64,000 bases of DNA from an uncultured Verrucomicrobia subdivision 3 bacterium (GTDB taxonomy: Bacteria; Verrucomicrobiota; Verrucomicrobiia; Limisphaerales; UBA11358), in NCBI GenBank assembly GCA_903850425.1, contig CAINLR010000099.1:1-64000 (forward strand), in the 5' to 3' direction. Below the pieces are notes generated by a model. The model had not been told where the DNA came from, ran no database searches, and was given only the letters and a program-made list of their open reading frames with translations. Below, in pieces: positions 50,144-59,336 of the stretch. Within the stretch, counting starts at the first letter, position 1. Every line of letters begins with the position of its first letter. Made by a program: the position numbers and the translations under genes.

Positions 50144-53100
50144 TCAAGGGGCCAACCGCACGCGATAATACTTCTGTCCGGCGGCCATCGCCGCCGGATC
50201 GGTCCAATCGTAAGGCGGCGTGGCGGACAGATTGGTGCTGGCAGACAGCCAGGCTGAATCCGCCGCCAGATTGGTGCTGGTTTCCACCACATAGTCGGGG
50301 CCGGCATCGCCGCTGATCTGGAAGGAAAAGAGATTATTACTCACGCCGACCATGCCCAGCGCTGGTATTTGCGGCGGCTGAATCGTCACGGTGAAGCTCT
50401 GGGTGGCGCTCATCGCGGGAGTGCCATTATCTATGACTTGCCAGGAAATGCGATTGGTAGCGGGAGATTGCGCGATGGCAGGGCGCCACGAAAAAACGCC
50501 GTTGCCTGCATTGATCGCAGCACCGCTTGGTGGTGAGAGCAGACTCCATGTCAGCGTTTGGGCTGGTTGGTCAGGGTCGGTGGCGGAGTTGGTCAAGGTC
50601 AAGGTGCGACCGGCCAGGATAGAGTAGCTTCCCGGCGCGTTAGTGATCTGCGGCGGATGATTCATCAGCGAGCCGATCTCGGTAGCGGCGAAGACGCGGC
50701 CGAAGAGTTGCACATCATCAATGACGCCATTGAAAAATCCACCGGCGGCACCCGATTGAATACTCCCGATTCTCAAGTAGGGAGGTGAAGCTTTGGTGCC
50801 GACGGGACCGAAGCCACTTGCCTGAAGTGTGCCATCGAGATACACGCGCTGTTCGCCGGTGAGCGCGTCGCGCGTCGCCGCGACGTGATGCCACTGGCCA
50901 TTGTTCAGCGAGTTAGTCGTCGTGACGGTCGTATCGGTATTACCTATGCCCAACGCCACTTTGCCACCCGTGAGGCTCACGCCAAAATCGTCGGCCGTGC
51001 CGGCGACTTCGCCATCCACCAAGCCGCGGCCGGACCACCATTGCCCGGTGCCGCCGGTGTCTGTGGTTTTGAGCCAGAATGAAAGGGTGAAGTGATTGCT
51101 GATAGTGCGGGGAATCTGAAGATAGCTGCTACTGCCGTTGAACTGCGCGGCGGAGGCGCCCAGCTTGCCAGTCACAAACGTCGCGCCGGAAACGGTGCCG
51201 TGATTACCGTTGCCCGAGGCGTCCTGCGCATTGCCTTCCATGGGATACCATGCCGACGGCGCGGAGCTAGGCGGAGCGAGAGTTACATTGTTCAGGACGA
51301 TTGTGGTCACCGATTTCGCCGGGAGGGTTGTGGTCAGGCGCTTGTTGGTGACGATCAGGGGCGCGACACTGGCAAGATTCTCGGTTGTGGAAGTGCGCAC
51401 GGCCGAGGCCGAGGCGGGCAGGGTAGGGTAGAGCGCAAGGTCATAGGTCGTGTTGAAGGAGTTAGAGCCATCATTCACCGCAACGATCACCAAAGTATGA
51501 TTGGTCGGATGATAAGCTGCGAGTGAGTTGGTATCGCCGACGTTTAATATCTGGCAGCCAGGGCGAATGAACTGGCTGAACTGGGCCATGACATAGAACT
51601 TTTTATTGATCGTGTAAGCCGTGGTGCCGCTGCTGTCGAGGGGATTGTAAAGAAAACCCCAGCCGCCCGCGTTATCCACCACCTGCCAATAGACCCACGC
51701 GCGGCACCAAGTGCCGGCAACGTCGTCGTGAATCCGCCGCGCCATGGTCATGCCGCTGGCGTCGCCGTCGCCGTATTCGGAAATCCACGCGGGCTTGTGC
51801 AGCGTGGCGGCGAGATTGCGAATCCCAGTGGGATTGTTCGCGCCGTAAGTATGCGAGCCGATAAAGGTGACGTTGCTCTGGGCGGAACCGTAGGCGTTTA
51901 GGGAATTGATCGCGCTCTGTTCATCGCTATCTTCCGAAGCATCAATGCCGGCGCTGATATTTTGAGCATTCAAGGCGGTGCGGAGTTTGCTTACCATGCG
52001 CGCCTGTTGGTCGGCGCTCATGTGGCAGCCTTCTTGATGACCGCCCAAAGGCCACCAGTTGGCGGTCGGTTCATTCATGGGTGTGACATAGTCGAAAGTA
52101 ACTCCGTCCAGCACGCTAAGGTTGCTCACGACCGTGGCAAGATAGTTGGCAAAGGTATCCTCGTAACTGACCTGCAAATTATTATTCGTGCCACCGGCGG
52201 ATCCCGTCACGCTGCCGCTGACGGTCATCCACCACGGCGGTGAGTTGGCAAAGGCCACTACCCGATTGGCCCCCAACTGCACCGCGCGGCGCAACATCCA
52301 GCGTTGGTTGGCATCGGCGGTCCAGTTCCAGACACCATTCGTCGGCGCGAAGCCTGGCATCTGCGCGCGATATTCCATCGTGTTGGCAATCCCGGGATTC
52401 TCGCCGCCGCCGATGTTGTAGCGAATGATATTCAACTTCAATGTGGTAAAGGCGAGGGCGGCATAGGAGTCACGGTTGGCATAACCGCCGACGACATTCG
52501 GCCACCAACAGAGCGAGGTGCCCCAGCCCTCGAAGTTAGTCACGACCGCAAAAGTTGGATCAATGGGAGTCAGGAGACTTTGCGGGGAGGCACCGGCCAG
52601 CGTCGAGATTTCGCCACTAATCAGCGCGCGGCCATAAACCCGGGCGTCATAAATAGTGCCTTTGAAATACTCATCAGAGCCGGGAAAATCCGCGCCGATG
52701 GTCAATGGTTCGTTGACCACGCCGAAGCGCAAGCTGACGACAGGTTGATTCGCATCCAGTCCGCCGTTGAGATAGAAACGAATCGTGGTGCCGTCGTAGG
52801 TCACGGCCACGTGTTGCCACTGGTTCGTCGTCAATTTGGTGGTGGAGTTCCACGAACCGCCCCCCACGCCACCGCTGGGGGAACCCCAGTTGGCCGTGAA
52901 TCGCAGCGAACCATCGCTCCAGGTTTGCAGCGCGTAAGTGGCCACGTTGCTTCCCTTGGTGAGAATACCCGCCCAATCAATCAAACGCTCTGGCCGCACC
53001 CAGGCCGCCAGGGTGACGGCGGTTTGCACGTCGTTGCCGGCCGTGGCGGAGCCATCCACGTAATCATTGGTGCCATTGAACTTCAGCCCGGGATTCATCC

Positions 53101-54184
53101 AAGCCGGCGCGCCCATCAGCTTTCCGGCCGGACTGCAACTTTGGTTGCCCGCACTCGCGCCGCCGACTTCGTTTAGCAAAAACTGTGCGGCGAGAAAATT
53201 GGTGTCGTCCGAAATCCACGAGTCAATCGGCACGGGTGCGCCGAAGACCGGGAGGTTGTTCGCGTCCCACGCGATGCGCTGAATGCGGATCTGCCGGTAG
53301 CCGCCGCAGCCCTGGCCGGTGAGATTATTCGCATGATAGATATTCCACCACTGGCCGCTGGCATCCATGAACACGCCGTTATGGCCGGGACCATAAGCGC
53401 CCGCCTGCTTGCTGAACACCGGGCCGGACTTGGTCCACGCGGCTGGGTCCAGCGGATTCGTGCCGGTCATGGTCAGCAAGCCAAGGCAGTAATCATCCGT
53501 CCAGCAACCGCTCGCGGAATACACAATAAAGGTTCGCCCATTGCGCGTGAAACCGAACGGCCCTTCGTTGACCGAGGGCGGCGTGCCGATGGTTTCCCAC
53601 GCTTGATTGGGCTGCGAAATCAGGACCGGCGTGCCGCTCAACGTGTAGGGATTGCTCATCGGCGCAACGTAGAGGTTCTGCGTGCCGGACGGACTGCCGG
53701 AGAAAATAAAGTAAAGCAGGCCGTTGGTGCCCGTGAAGACGCTGCCGTCTATGTTCCAATATGAACTCAGCAGGACTCCGCGAATCGTGTAGGGCCCCAC
53801 CGCATTGGTGCCCTGGCTCTCGGCGACATAGACGCGGTGGCTGTAGGCGGCCGCGCCGCCGTCATTGCCGAGGCTGTAATACAAATACCATTTATTACTG
53901 AGCCAATGAATCTCCGGGGCCCACACGTTGGAGCAGCCGGGGGAGAGAATGACCTGATCCGTGGCGGCGATCAGGCCACCCATGGTGGTGGATTTGCGCA
54001 GATGAATGTTGCAGCCGTCGCTTTGCACCAGATGAAATGTCCCGTCCTTGACTTCCACTTGCGGATCTTGACCCTGCATCAGCGGATCGGTGAAGCACGC
54101 CGCTGTCGCCGCTGCGGGAAGCAACAGCCATAAACCCAGAAACCACCATCGGCGGATTCGTTTATTCGGCTTGAATGAGTTCAT
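50144..54184 (-). CDS. Secreted multidomain glycoside hydrolase: GH43 - LamG - GH30 - LamG - Ig-like
   Basis: A 1346-residue exported enzyme with signal peptide WWFLGLWLLLPAAATAA. About 30-325 is a five-bladed GH43 domain with all three acids (DPQVEV, NIDGSVF, VNEGPFG) and GPGHNGVF. About 335-530 is a LamG/ConA-like domain. About 540-960 is a GH30 barrel with acid/base Glu in TPMNEPTANWWP and nucleophile Glu in AWISEYGDG, followed by a beta-side domain. About 1000-1180 is a second LamG domain. About 1185-1280 is an Ig/cadherin-like domain (SATDPDQPAQTLTWSL), then a short C-terminal beta domain. GH43 and GH30 members act on arabinans, xylans and beta-1,6-galactans. Arabinogalactan side chains are a plausible target, but the substrate is inference. 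It stands alone, with no transporter or regulator nearby. Confidence 0.88.
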   Translation of the reverse strand: MNSFKPNKRIRRWWFLGLWLLLPAAATAACFTDPLMQGQDPQVEVKDGTFHLVQSDGCNIHLRKSTTMGGLIAATDQVILSPGCSNVWAPEIHWLSNKWYLYYSLGNDGGAAAYSHRVYVAESQGTNAVGPYTIRGVLLSSYWNIDGSVFTGTNGLLYFIFSGSPSGTQNLYVAPMSNPYTLSGTPVLISQPNQAWETIGTPPSVNEGPFGFTRNGRTFIVYSASGCWTDDYCLGLLTMTGTNPLDPAAWTKSGPVFSKQAGAYGPGHNGVFMDASGQWWNIYHANNLTGQGCGGYRQIRIQRIAWDANNLPVFGAPVPIDSWISDDTNFLAAQFLLNEVGGASAGNQSCSPAGKLMGAPAWMNPGLKFNGTNDYVDGSATAGNDVQTAVTLAAWVRPERLIDWAGILTKGSNVATYALQTWSDGSLRFTANWGSPSGGVGGGSWNSTTKLTTNQWQHVAVTYDGTTIRFYLNGGLDANQPVVSLRFGVVNEPLTIGADFPGSDEYFKGTIYDARVYGRALISGEISTLAGASPQSLLTPIDPTFAVVTNFEGWGTSLCWWPNVVGGYANRDSYAALAFTTLKLNIIRYNIGGGENPGIANTMEYRAQMPGFAPTNGVWNWTADANQRWMLRRAVQLGANRVVAFANSPPWWMTVSGSVTGSAGGTNNNLQVSYEDTFANYLATVVSNLSVLDGVTFDYVTPMNEPTANWWPLGGHQEGCHMSADQQARMVSKLRTALNAQNISAGIDASEDSDEQSAINSLNAYGSAQSNVTFIGSHTYGANNPTGIRNLAATLHKPAWISEYGDGDASGMTMARRIHDDVAGTWCRAWVYWQVVDNAGGWGFLYNPLDSSGTTAYTINKKFYVMAQFSQFIRPGCQILNVGDTNSLAAYHPTNHTLVIVAVNDGSNSFNTTYDLALYPTLPASASAVRTSTTENLASVAPLIVTNKRLTTTLPAKSVTTIVLNNVTLAPPSSAPSAWYPMEGNAQDASGNGNHGTVSGATFVTGKLGASAAQFNGSSSYLQIPRTISNHFTLSFWLKTTDTGGTGQWWSGRGLVDGEVAGTADDFGVSLTGGKVALGIGNTDTTVTTTNSLNNGQWHHVAATRDALTGEQRVYLDGTLQASGFGPVGTKASPPYLRIGSIQSGAAGGFFNGVIDDVQLFGRVFAATEIGSLMNHPPQITNAPGSYSILAGRTLTLTNSATDPDQPAQTLTWSLLSPPSGAAINAGNGVFSWRPAIAQSPATNRISWQVIDNGTPAMSATQSFTVTIQPPQIPALGMVGVSNNLFSFQISGDAGPDYVVETSTNLAADSAWLSASTNLSATPPYDWTDPAAMAAGQKYYRVRLAP

Positions 54185-54427
54185 GATTTTTGGGCGATCC
54201 GCCGTCGGCCTTGGGCGCCGCGTTTGGATTTAGTCAGGATAGGCGGAACCAGCACTTGAATCAAAAGCAATGTTGGTAGCACGATTCTGGCAAGCGAACG
54301 GTGCCGCTCGCAAGTTGGCGCAGCGCGGCGTTTTGTGATTGTGGTTTGCAATCGCCGCTCAAGTGAGATAAAACTTCAACTAACCAAGAATCGTCGGCAA
54401 TCTAGCCGCAGAGTTTTTCCGCACGCC

Positions 54428-57040
54428 ATGACCAAAACTGTCCGCCCTCGCCGCCAGCCGACGCGCAAAACCGCCGTTCGTTCCCGCGCAAAATCGGGGT
54501 CGGCATCGGCGGCGATTTTTCCCATCGTCGGTTTGGGGGCGTCCGCCGGCGGCTTGGAGGCGCTCGAGCTGTTCTTGAAGAATGTGCCGCCGGCCAGTGG
54601 TTCGGCTTACGTCATCGTCCAGCACTTGGACCCGACGCATCCGGGCGTGATGCCGGAGTTACTCCAGCGGCTGACGCCGATGCCAGTTCGCCAGGTGCAC
54701 GAGCGCATGCGGGTGCAACCGGATTGCGTGTATGTGATCCCGCCGAACAAGGATTTGTCGCTGCTGCATGGGGTGCTGCACTTGCTGGATCCAGCTGCGC
54801 CCCGCGGCTTGCGGCTGCCGGTGGATTTCTTCTTTCGTTCCCTCGCCGAAGATCAGCGGGAGCGCAGCGTGGGCGTCATTCTTTCGGGCATGGGCTCGGA
54901 CGGCACGCTGGGGCTGAAGGCGATCAAAGAGCACGGCGGGGTGGGCTTGGTGCAGGCCCCAAACTCGGCGAAATTCGATGGCATGCCACGCAGCGCCATT
55001 GACGCCGGGCTGGCGGACATCGTGGCACCGGTGGCGGAATTGCCCGCGCGCATGCTCGCGTATTTCCGGCACACGCCACTGCTGTCCGGCGCCGCCGGGC
55101 TGGCGGAGAGCGGCGCCGAGAGCGAGGTGGAGAAAGTAGTGATCCTGCTCCGCAGTCATACGGGCCATGATTTCTCGCTCTATAAGCGCAACACCCTTTA
55201 CCGGCGCATCGAACGCCGGATGGGGCTGCACCAGTTGGCCAAGATCAGCCTTTATGTCCGCTACCTGCGGGCGAATCCGCAGGAGGCGGATCTGCTCTTC
55301 AAGGAACTGCTGATTGGCGTGACCAGCTTCTTTCGCGAGCCGGCCGTGTGGGATCAAATGAGCCGGGAAGCGCTGCCGCCGCTGCTCGCGCGCACTCCCG
55401 GCCAGGCGCTGCGGGCCTGGGTGCCCGGCTGCTCGACGGGTGAAGAGGCGTATTCGCTGGCCATCATCTTCTGCGAAGCGCTGGAGCGCGTGTCGCCGAA
55501 AGTCAATTTCTCGCTGCAAATCTTCGCCACCGACCTCGACCCGGATGCCGTGGCCAAGGCCCGGCAGGGGTTCTACCCCGCCGCGATTCACACCCACGTC
55601 TCGCCAGAACGGTTGCGCCGCTTTTTTGTCGAGGAAAATGATGGTTACCGCGTGGCCAAGAAGATTCGGGAGATGGTGATCTTCGCGCCGCAGAATATCA
55701 CCATGGATCCGCCTTTCACCAAGCTGGATCTATTGAGCTGCCGCAACCTGCTGATCTATTTTGCGCCGGAGCTGCAGCAGAAACTTCTGCCGCTCTTCCA
55801 TTACAGCCTGAAGCCGGACGGCGTGCTGCTGCTGGGCAGTGCCGAAAGCGTCGGCGGTTTCGGCCATCTGTTCGCCGCGTTGCCGGGCCGAACGCGGATC
55901 TTCCGGCGACGGGAGTTGGCGCAGCGTTTAGACTTGGTTGAATTTCCCTCCGCCTTCGTGGCCGACGTGGATACGCCGAAAGCCGTTCGCCCGGCGGTGC
56001 CCGCGCCGGACGGTCTGCAGTCCTTGGCCGAACATTGGCTCCTGCAACACCACGCGCCCGCGGCGGTGCTGGTCAATGAGGAGGGCGACATCCTTTTCAT
56101 CAGCGGCCGCACGGGCGCTTTCTTGGAACCCGCCGCCGGCAAGGCCAATTGGAATATTTTTGTCATGGCCCGGGCCGACTTGCGCTATGAACTGACCAGC
56201 ACGTTTCAAAAGGCCCGCCGCCAGTCGCAGCCCGTCAGCAGCGGCCCGGTCGCCACCGCCAACCCTCGCGATGGCAGCGTGAACCTTACCGTGACGTTCC
56301 TCCAGAAACCCGGGCCGTTATGCGGGCTGGCCATGGTCGTCTTTACCGCCACCGGGCCAGCGGCCAAAGGGCGCGCCCCCAAATCCGCGCGCCACCGCGG
56401 CTCCGAGTCCGCCCTCAAGCGGGAACTCCAAGCGGCGCGCGAGGAAATGCAAACCACGCGCGAAGAGATGCAATCCTCGCAAGAGGAACTCAAATCCATG
56501 AACGAGGAGTTGCAATCCACCAACGAAGAACTCCAATCCACCAACGAAGAGCTCACCACCTCCAAAGAGGAGATGCAGTCGTTGAACGAGGAACTGCAAA
56601 CCGTCAATGCCGAGCTGCAGACCAAGGTGGATGAATTAACCGCCGCGAGCGGGGACATGAAGAACCTGCTGAACAGCACGGAAATCGCCACGGTCTTTCT
56701 GGACAACGCCCTCTGCCTGCGCCGCTACACGGACCAGGCCACCTTGCTCTTCAAGTTTATTCCGGCCGACGTGGGCCGTCCCATCACCGACTTGGCCAGT
56801 GAATTGATCTATCCCCAGTTGACCGACGATGCGCACGCGGTGCTGCACTCGCTGGTGAGCGTGGATAAAATCGTCGCCACCCGCGGCGGCCGCTGGCTGT
56901 CGTTGCGCGTGATGCCTTATCGCAGCCTGGACGACCGGATTGAAGGCGTGGTGCTGACCTTCATGGACCTGAGCCATTGCCGGAAGCTCGAAACCTTACT
57001 GAAAGCCCGCGCCACGGCGGGGATGGATCTGCCACCATGA
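54428..57040 (+). CDS. CheB-CheR-coiled-coil-PAS chemotaxis-like fusion protein
   Basis: An 870-residue protein from the ATG at 54428. About 30-210 is a CheB methylesterase with Ser (GLGASAGGLEAL), His (VQHLDP) and Asp (GMGSDGT). About 230-490 is a CheR methyltransferase with the SAM motif VPGCSTGEEAYSLA and LLSCRNLLIYF. About 650-720 is a long coiled coil of repeated EELQSTNEEL units. About 730-860 is a PAS-like domain. There is no CheB receiver domain. Such fusions are seen beside hybrid kinases and probably regulate signalling rather than flagellar chemotaxis. No chemoreceptor gene is present. The hybrid kinase downstream is the likely partner. Confidence 0.92.
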   Translation: MTKTVRPRRQPTRKTAVRSRAKSGSASAAIFPIVGLGASAGGLEALELFLKNVPPASGSAYVIVQHLDPTHPGVMPELLQRLTPMPVRQVHERMRVQPDCVYVIPPNKDLSLLHGVLHLLDPAAPRGLRLPVDFFFRSLAEDQRERSVGVILSGMGSDGTLGLKAIKEHGGVGLVQAPNSAKFDGMPRSAIDAGLADIVAPVAELPARMLAYFRHTPLLSGAAGLAESGAESEVEKVVILLRSHTGHDFSLYKRNTLYRRIERRMGLHQLAKISLYVRYLRANPQEADLLFKELLIGVTSFFREPAVWDQMSREALPPLLARTPGQALRAWVPGCSTGEEAYSLAIIFCEALERVSPKVNFSLQIFATDLDPDAVAKARQGFYPAAIHTHVSPERLRRFFVEENDGYRVAKKIREMVIFAPQNITMDPPFTKLDLLSCRNLLIYFAPELQQKLLPLFHYSLKPDGVLLLGSAESVGGFGHLFAALPGRTRIFRRRELAQRLDLVEFPSAFVADVDTPKAVRPAVPAPDGLQSLAEHWLLQHHAPAAVLVNEEGDILFISGRTGAFLEPAAGKANWNIFVMARADLRYELTSTFQKARRQSQPVSSGPVATANPRDGSVNLTVTFLQKPGPLCGLAMVVFTATGPAAKGRAPKSARHRGSESALKRELQAAREEMQTTREEMQSSQEELKSMNEELQSTNEELQSTNEELTTSKEEMQSLNEELQTVNAELQTKVDELTAASGDMKNLLNSTEIATVFLDNALCLRRYTDQATLLFKFIPADVGRPITDLASELIYPQLTDDAHAVLHSLVSVDKIVATRGGRWLSLRVMPYRSLDDRIEGVVLTFMDLSHCRKLETLLKARATAGMDLPP

Positions 57041-57087
57041 AACCACTACCCGCAGTGAGCTGACGAGCGTAAACCAACCCCAGCCAA

Positions 57088-57519
57088 ATGAATAACCTCA
57101 CCGAATCTGAGAATGCAAGCACCAGATCGGCTTACGCAGCGACCGGGAACATGCTTGGGTCATCCGGGAACGTGCCTGAGACATCCGGGAACATGCCTGA
57201 GATGTCAGGGAACATGCCTGAGATGTCAGGGAACATGCCTGAGATGTCAGGGGACGTGCCTGAGAGATCAGGAGACTTGCCTGAGAGATCAGGAGACTTG
57301 CCTGAGAGATCAGGAGACTTGCCTGAGAGATCAGGAGACATGCCTGAGAGATCAGGGGACTTGCCTGAGAAACCGGGGGACGTGCCTGGGTCACCCGGGG
57401 GACATCGCAAAGTGGCATTCCTACCTGCCAAGACAATTTCCAACTGCACCCGGTGGCCCGCCAACTTCAGCCGCCCGATCTGGGCGTGTTTCCCAACCGC
57501 CAACCCCCCACCACTATGA
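57088..57519 (+). CDS. Doubtful ORF spanning a 21-bp tandem repeat
   Basis: A 143-codon frame of which residues 19-102 are twelve 7-residue units (S-G-N/D-x-P-E-x). A 21-base unit without stops leaves several frames open on both strands, so the open frame is weak evidence of coding. No ribosome-binding site is seen. The C-terminal 40 residues are unremarkable and overlap the next gene's start by four bases. It may be untranslated spacer or a repetitive peptide. Confidence 0.3.
   Translation: MNNLTESENASTRSAYAATGNMLGSSGNVPETSGNMPEMSGNMPEMSGNMPEMSGDVPERSGDLPERSGDLPERSGDLPERSGDMPERSGDLPEKPGDVPGSPGGHRKVAFLPAKTISNCTRWPANFSRPIWACFPTANPPPL
57142..57393. repeat. 21-bp tandem repeat array, about 12 units
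   Basis: The unit is close to GGGAACATGCCTGAGATGTCA, drifting to GGAGACTTGCCTGAGAGATCA in the later copies. The outer units are more diverged (ATGCTTGGGTCATCC; GTGCCTGGGTCACCC). Adjacent identical units indicate recent slippage or unequal exchange. It lies between the CheB/CheR fusion and the hybrid kinase genes. Confidence 0.95.
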
Positions 57520-59201
57520 AGACACCCACCCCGTCTGAAGCCGCCTTGCGCCGTGCTGCCCAAGCCAAACTGCCGCCACCCTCAGATATGCCGTTGCCGC
57601 CCGCTGAAGCCGAGTTGCGCCGGATTCAGCAGGAACTGGAGATCCACCAGATCGAGCTGGAAATGCAGAACGAGGAGCTCCGGGCGGCGCACGCGGAGGT
57701 CGCCACGGCGCTGGCCCGCTACGCGGATCATTTCGATTTTGCGCCGGTGGGGTTTTTCAACCTGACCGCCGACGGGGCCATTCAACTGGTGAATCTCACG
57801 GGGGCTAAGCTATTGGGGGAGGAGCGCGCCCGGTTGCCGGGGCGGCAGTTCGGCTTCTTTGTGGTGGAGCCAGACCGGCATATCCTCCAGGCTTTCCTGG
57901 CGCGGGTGTTTGCCAGCACGACGATGCAGGCGTGCGAGGTGACGCTGGTGCGCGCCAACCAGACTCCGCTGGCCGTCTTGGTGGAAGGTTCGCTCGCACC
58001 GGATGGCCAGGAATGTCGGGCCGTGGTGATTGACATCACGGAGCGCAAGGCGATGGCCGAGCAGTTGCGGCAGTCGCAAAAAGTGGAGGCGTTTGGCCAG
58101 CTCGCCGGTGGCGTGGCCCACGATTTTAACAATATTCTGGGGGCGATGCTGATGCAGATCGAGCTGGCCGAGCAGGCGCAACCGCTGACCGAGGACGTGC
58201 GGAACAGCCTGCGGGCGATTCGCGCCGACGCGATGCGGGCTGCCAATCTCACCCGGCAGTTGCTCCTGTTTAGCCGCCGCCATGTGCTGCAATTGCGCAA
58301 TCTGGATTTGAATGAGGTGGTGACGAACCTGGTCAAGCTGCTCCAGCGCATCATCGGCGAGGATATGCGGCTGGAACTGCACCTCCATCCCGCCCCGCTC
58401 ATCCTCCACGCCGACGCGGGCATGATCGAACAAATCCTGATGAACCTGGCCGTGAACGCGCGGGACGCCATGCCCAATGGGGGTTCGCTGCGCATTGAGA
58501 CCTCGGAGAAAAGCGTGGATCAAAATGCCGCGCAACTCAATCCGGAGGCCGCGCCGGGTCGCTACGTCTGCTTGCGCGTCAGCGACCAGGGCCATGGGAT
58601 TGCGCCGGCGGTAATGTCCCGGATTTTCGATCCATTTTTCACCACCAAAGATGTGGGCAAAGGCACCGGCTTGGGTCTGGCCACGGTCATGGGGATCGTG
58701 AAACAACATCGCGGCTGGGTGATGGTGGAAAGCCAGCCGGGGCAGGGCGCGACCTTCCAGATCTTCCTGCCCGCCAGCAGCACCACGCCGGGCAGAACGG
58801 CCGCCGCCATCCTGGCCAAACCCGGCGGCGGCACCGAGACCATCCTGCTGGTGCAGGACGAAATGGTGGTGCGCGTGCCGACCCGCAAGATCCTCGAACG
58901 ACACGGCTACAAAGTCCTGGAAGCCGCCAGCGGCCAGGAAGCGCTGGAATGCTGGCAGCAGCACCGTGGCAGCATCGCGCTGCTGCTGACCGATCTGGTG
59001 ATGCCCGGCGGCATGAGCGGCCAGGAACTGGCCCGGGTCTTGCAGGCCGATGAGCCGCAACTGCGGGTGATTTTCAACAGTGGCTACAGCGCCGCTATCG
59101 CCGGACGGGAACTTAAACTGGGTCACGGAGAACACTACATCCAAAAGCCCGTGGCGCCTGATCAACTCCTGCGCACCCTCCGCTTGAGTCTGGATAGTTA
59201 A
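57516..59201 (+). CDS. Hybrid sensor histidine kinase (PAS-HisKA-HATPase-receiver)
   Basis: A 561-residue cytoplasmic protein from the ATG at 57516. An N-terminal coiled coil (ELRRIQQELEIHQIELEMQN) is followed by a PAS domain at about 70-190 (FDFAPVGFFNLTADGAIQLV). HisKA carries the phospho-His in LAGGVAHDFNNILGAM; HATPase_c has MNLAVNARDAMPNGG, VSDQGHGI and GKGTGLGLATVMGIV. A C-terminal receiver carries the phosphoacceptor Asp in LLLTDLVMPGG and Lys in YIQKPVAP. The receiver's first acidic pair reads VQDE. There is no membrane segment, so the signal is internal or comes through the PAS domain. An earlier ATG at 57453 is possible. Confidence 0.9.
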   Translation: MKTPTPSEAALRRAAQAKLPPPSDMPLPPAEAELRRIQQELEIHQIELEMQNEELRAAHAEVATALARYADHFDFAPVGFFNLTADGAIQLVNLTGAKLLGEERARLPGRQFGFFVVEPDRHILQAFLARVFASTTMQACEVTLVRANQTPLAVLVEGSLAPDGQECRAVVIDITERKAMAEQLRQSQKVEAFGQLAGGVAHDFNNILGAMLMQIELAEQAQPLTEDVRNSLRAIRADAMRAANLTRQLLLFSRRHVLQLRNLDLNEVVTNLVKLLQRIIGEDMRLELHLHPAPLILHADAGMIEQILMNLAVNARDAMPNGGSLRIETSEKSVDQNAAQLNPEAAPGRYVCLRVSDQGHGIAPAVMSRIFDPFFTTKDVGKGTGLGLATVMGIVKQHRGWVMVESQPGQGATFQIFLPASSTTPGRTAAAILAKPGGGTETILLVQDEMVVRVPTRKILERHGYKVLEAASGQEALECWQQHRGSIALLLTDLVMPGGMSGQELARVLQADEPQLRVIFNSGYSAAIAGRELKLGHGEHYIQKPVAPDQLLRTLRLSLDS

Positions 59202-59336
59202 TTAACTTAGCCGCGCACCCAAGAACCCCGGGGCGGCCGCCATCGGCCGCCACACCAATCAGAAAACGACCTGATGTCACCAGGATTGCCGAACCCGTTC
59301 GCACCGTTCCGTGCCGGCGGCGAGCTTGGATCGCCT

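Noticed and set aside
57142..57393. CRISPR array
   Set aside because: The units are contiguous with no unique spacers and no cas genes are near; it is a simple tandem repeat.
57098..57563. Open frames on both strands through the tandem array
   Set aside because: A 21-base stop-free unit automatically opens several frames, so openness is not evidence of a gene.
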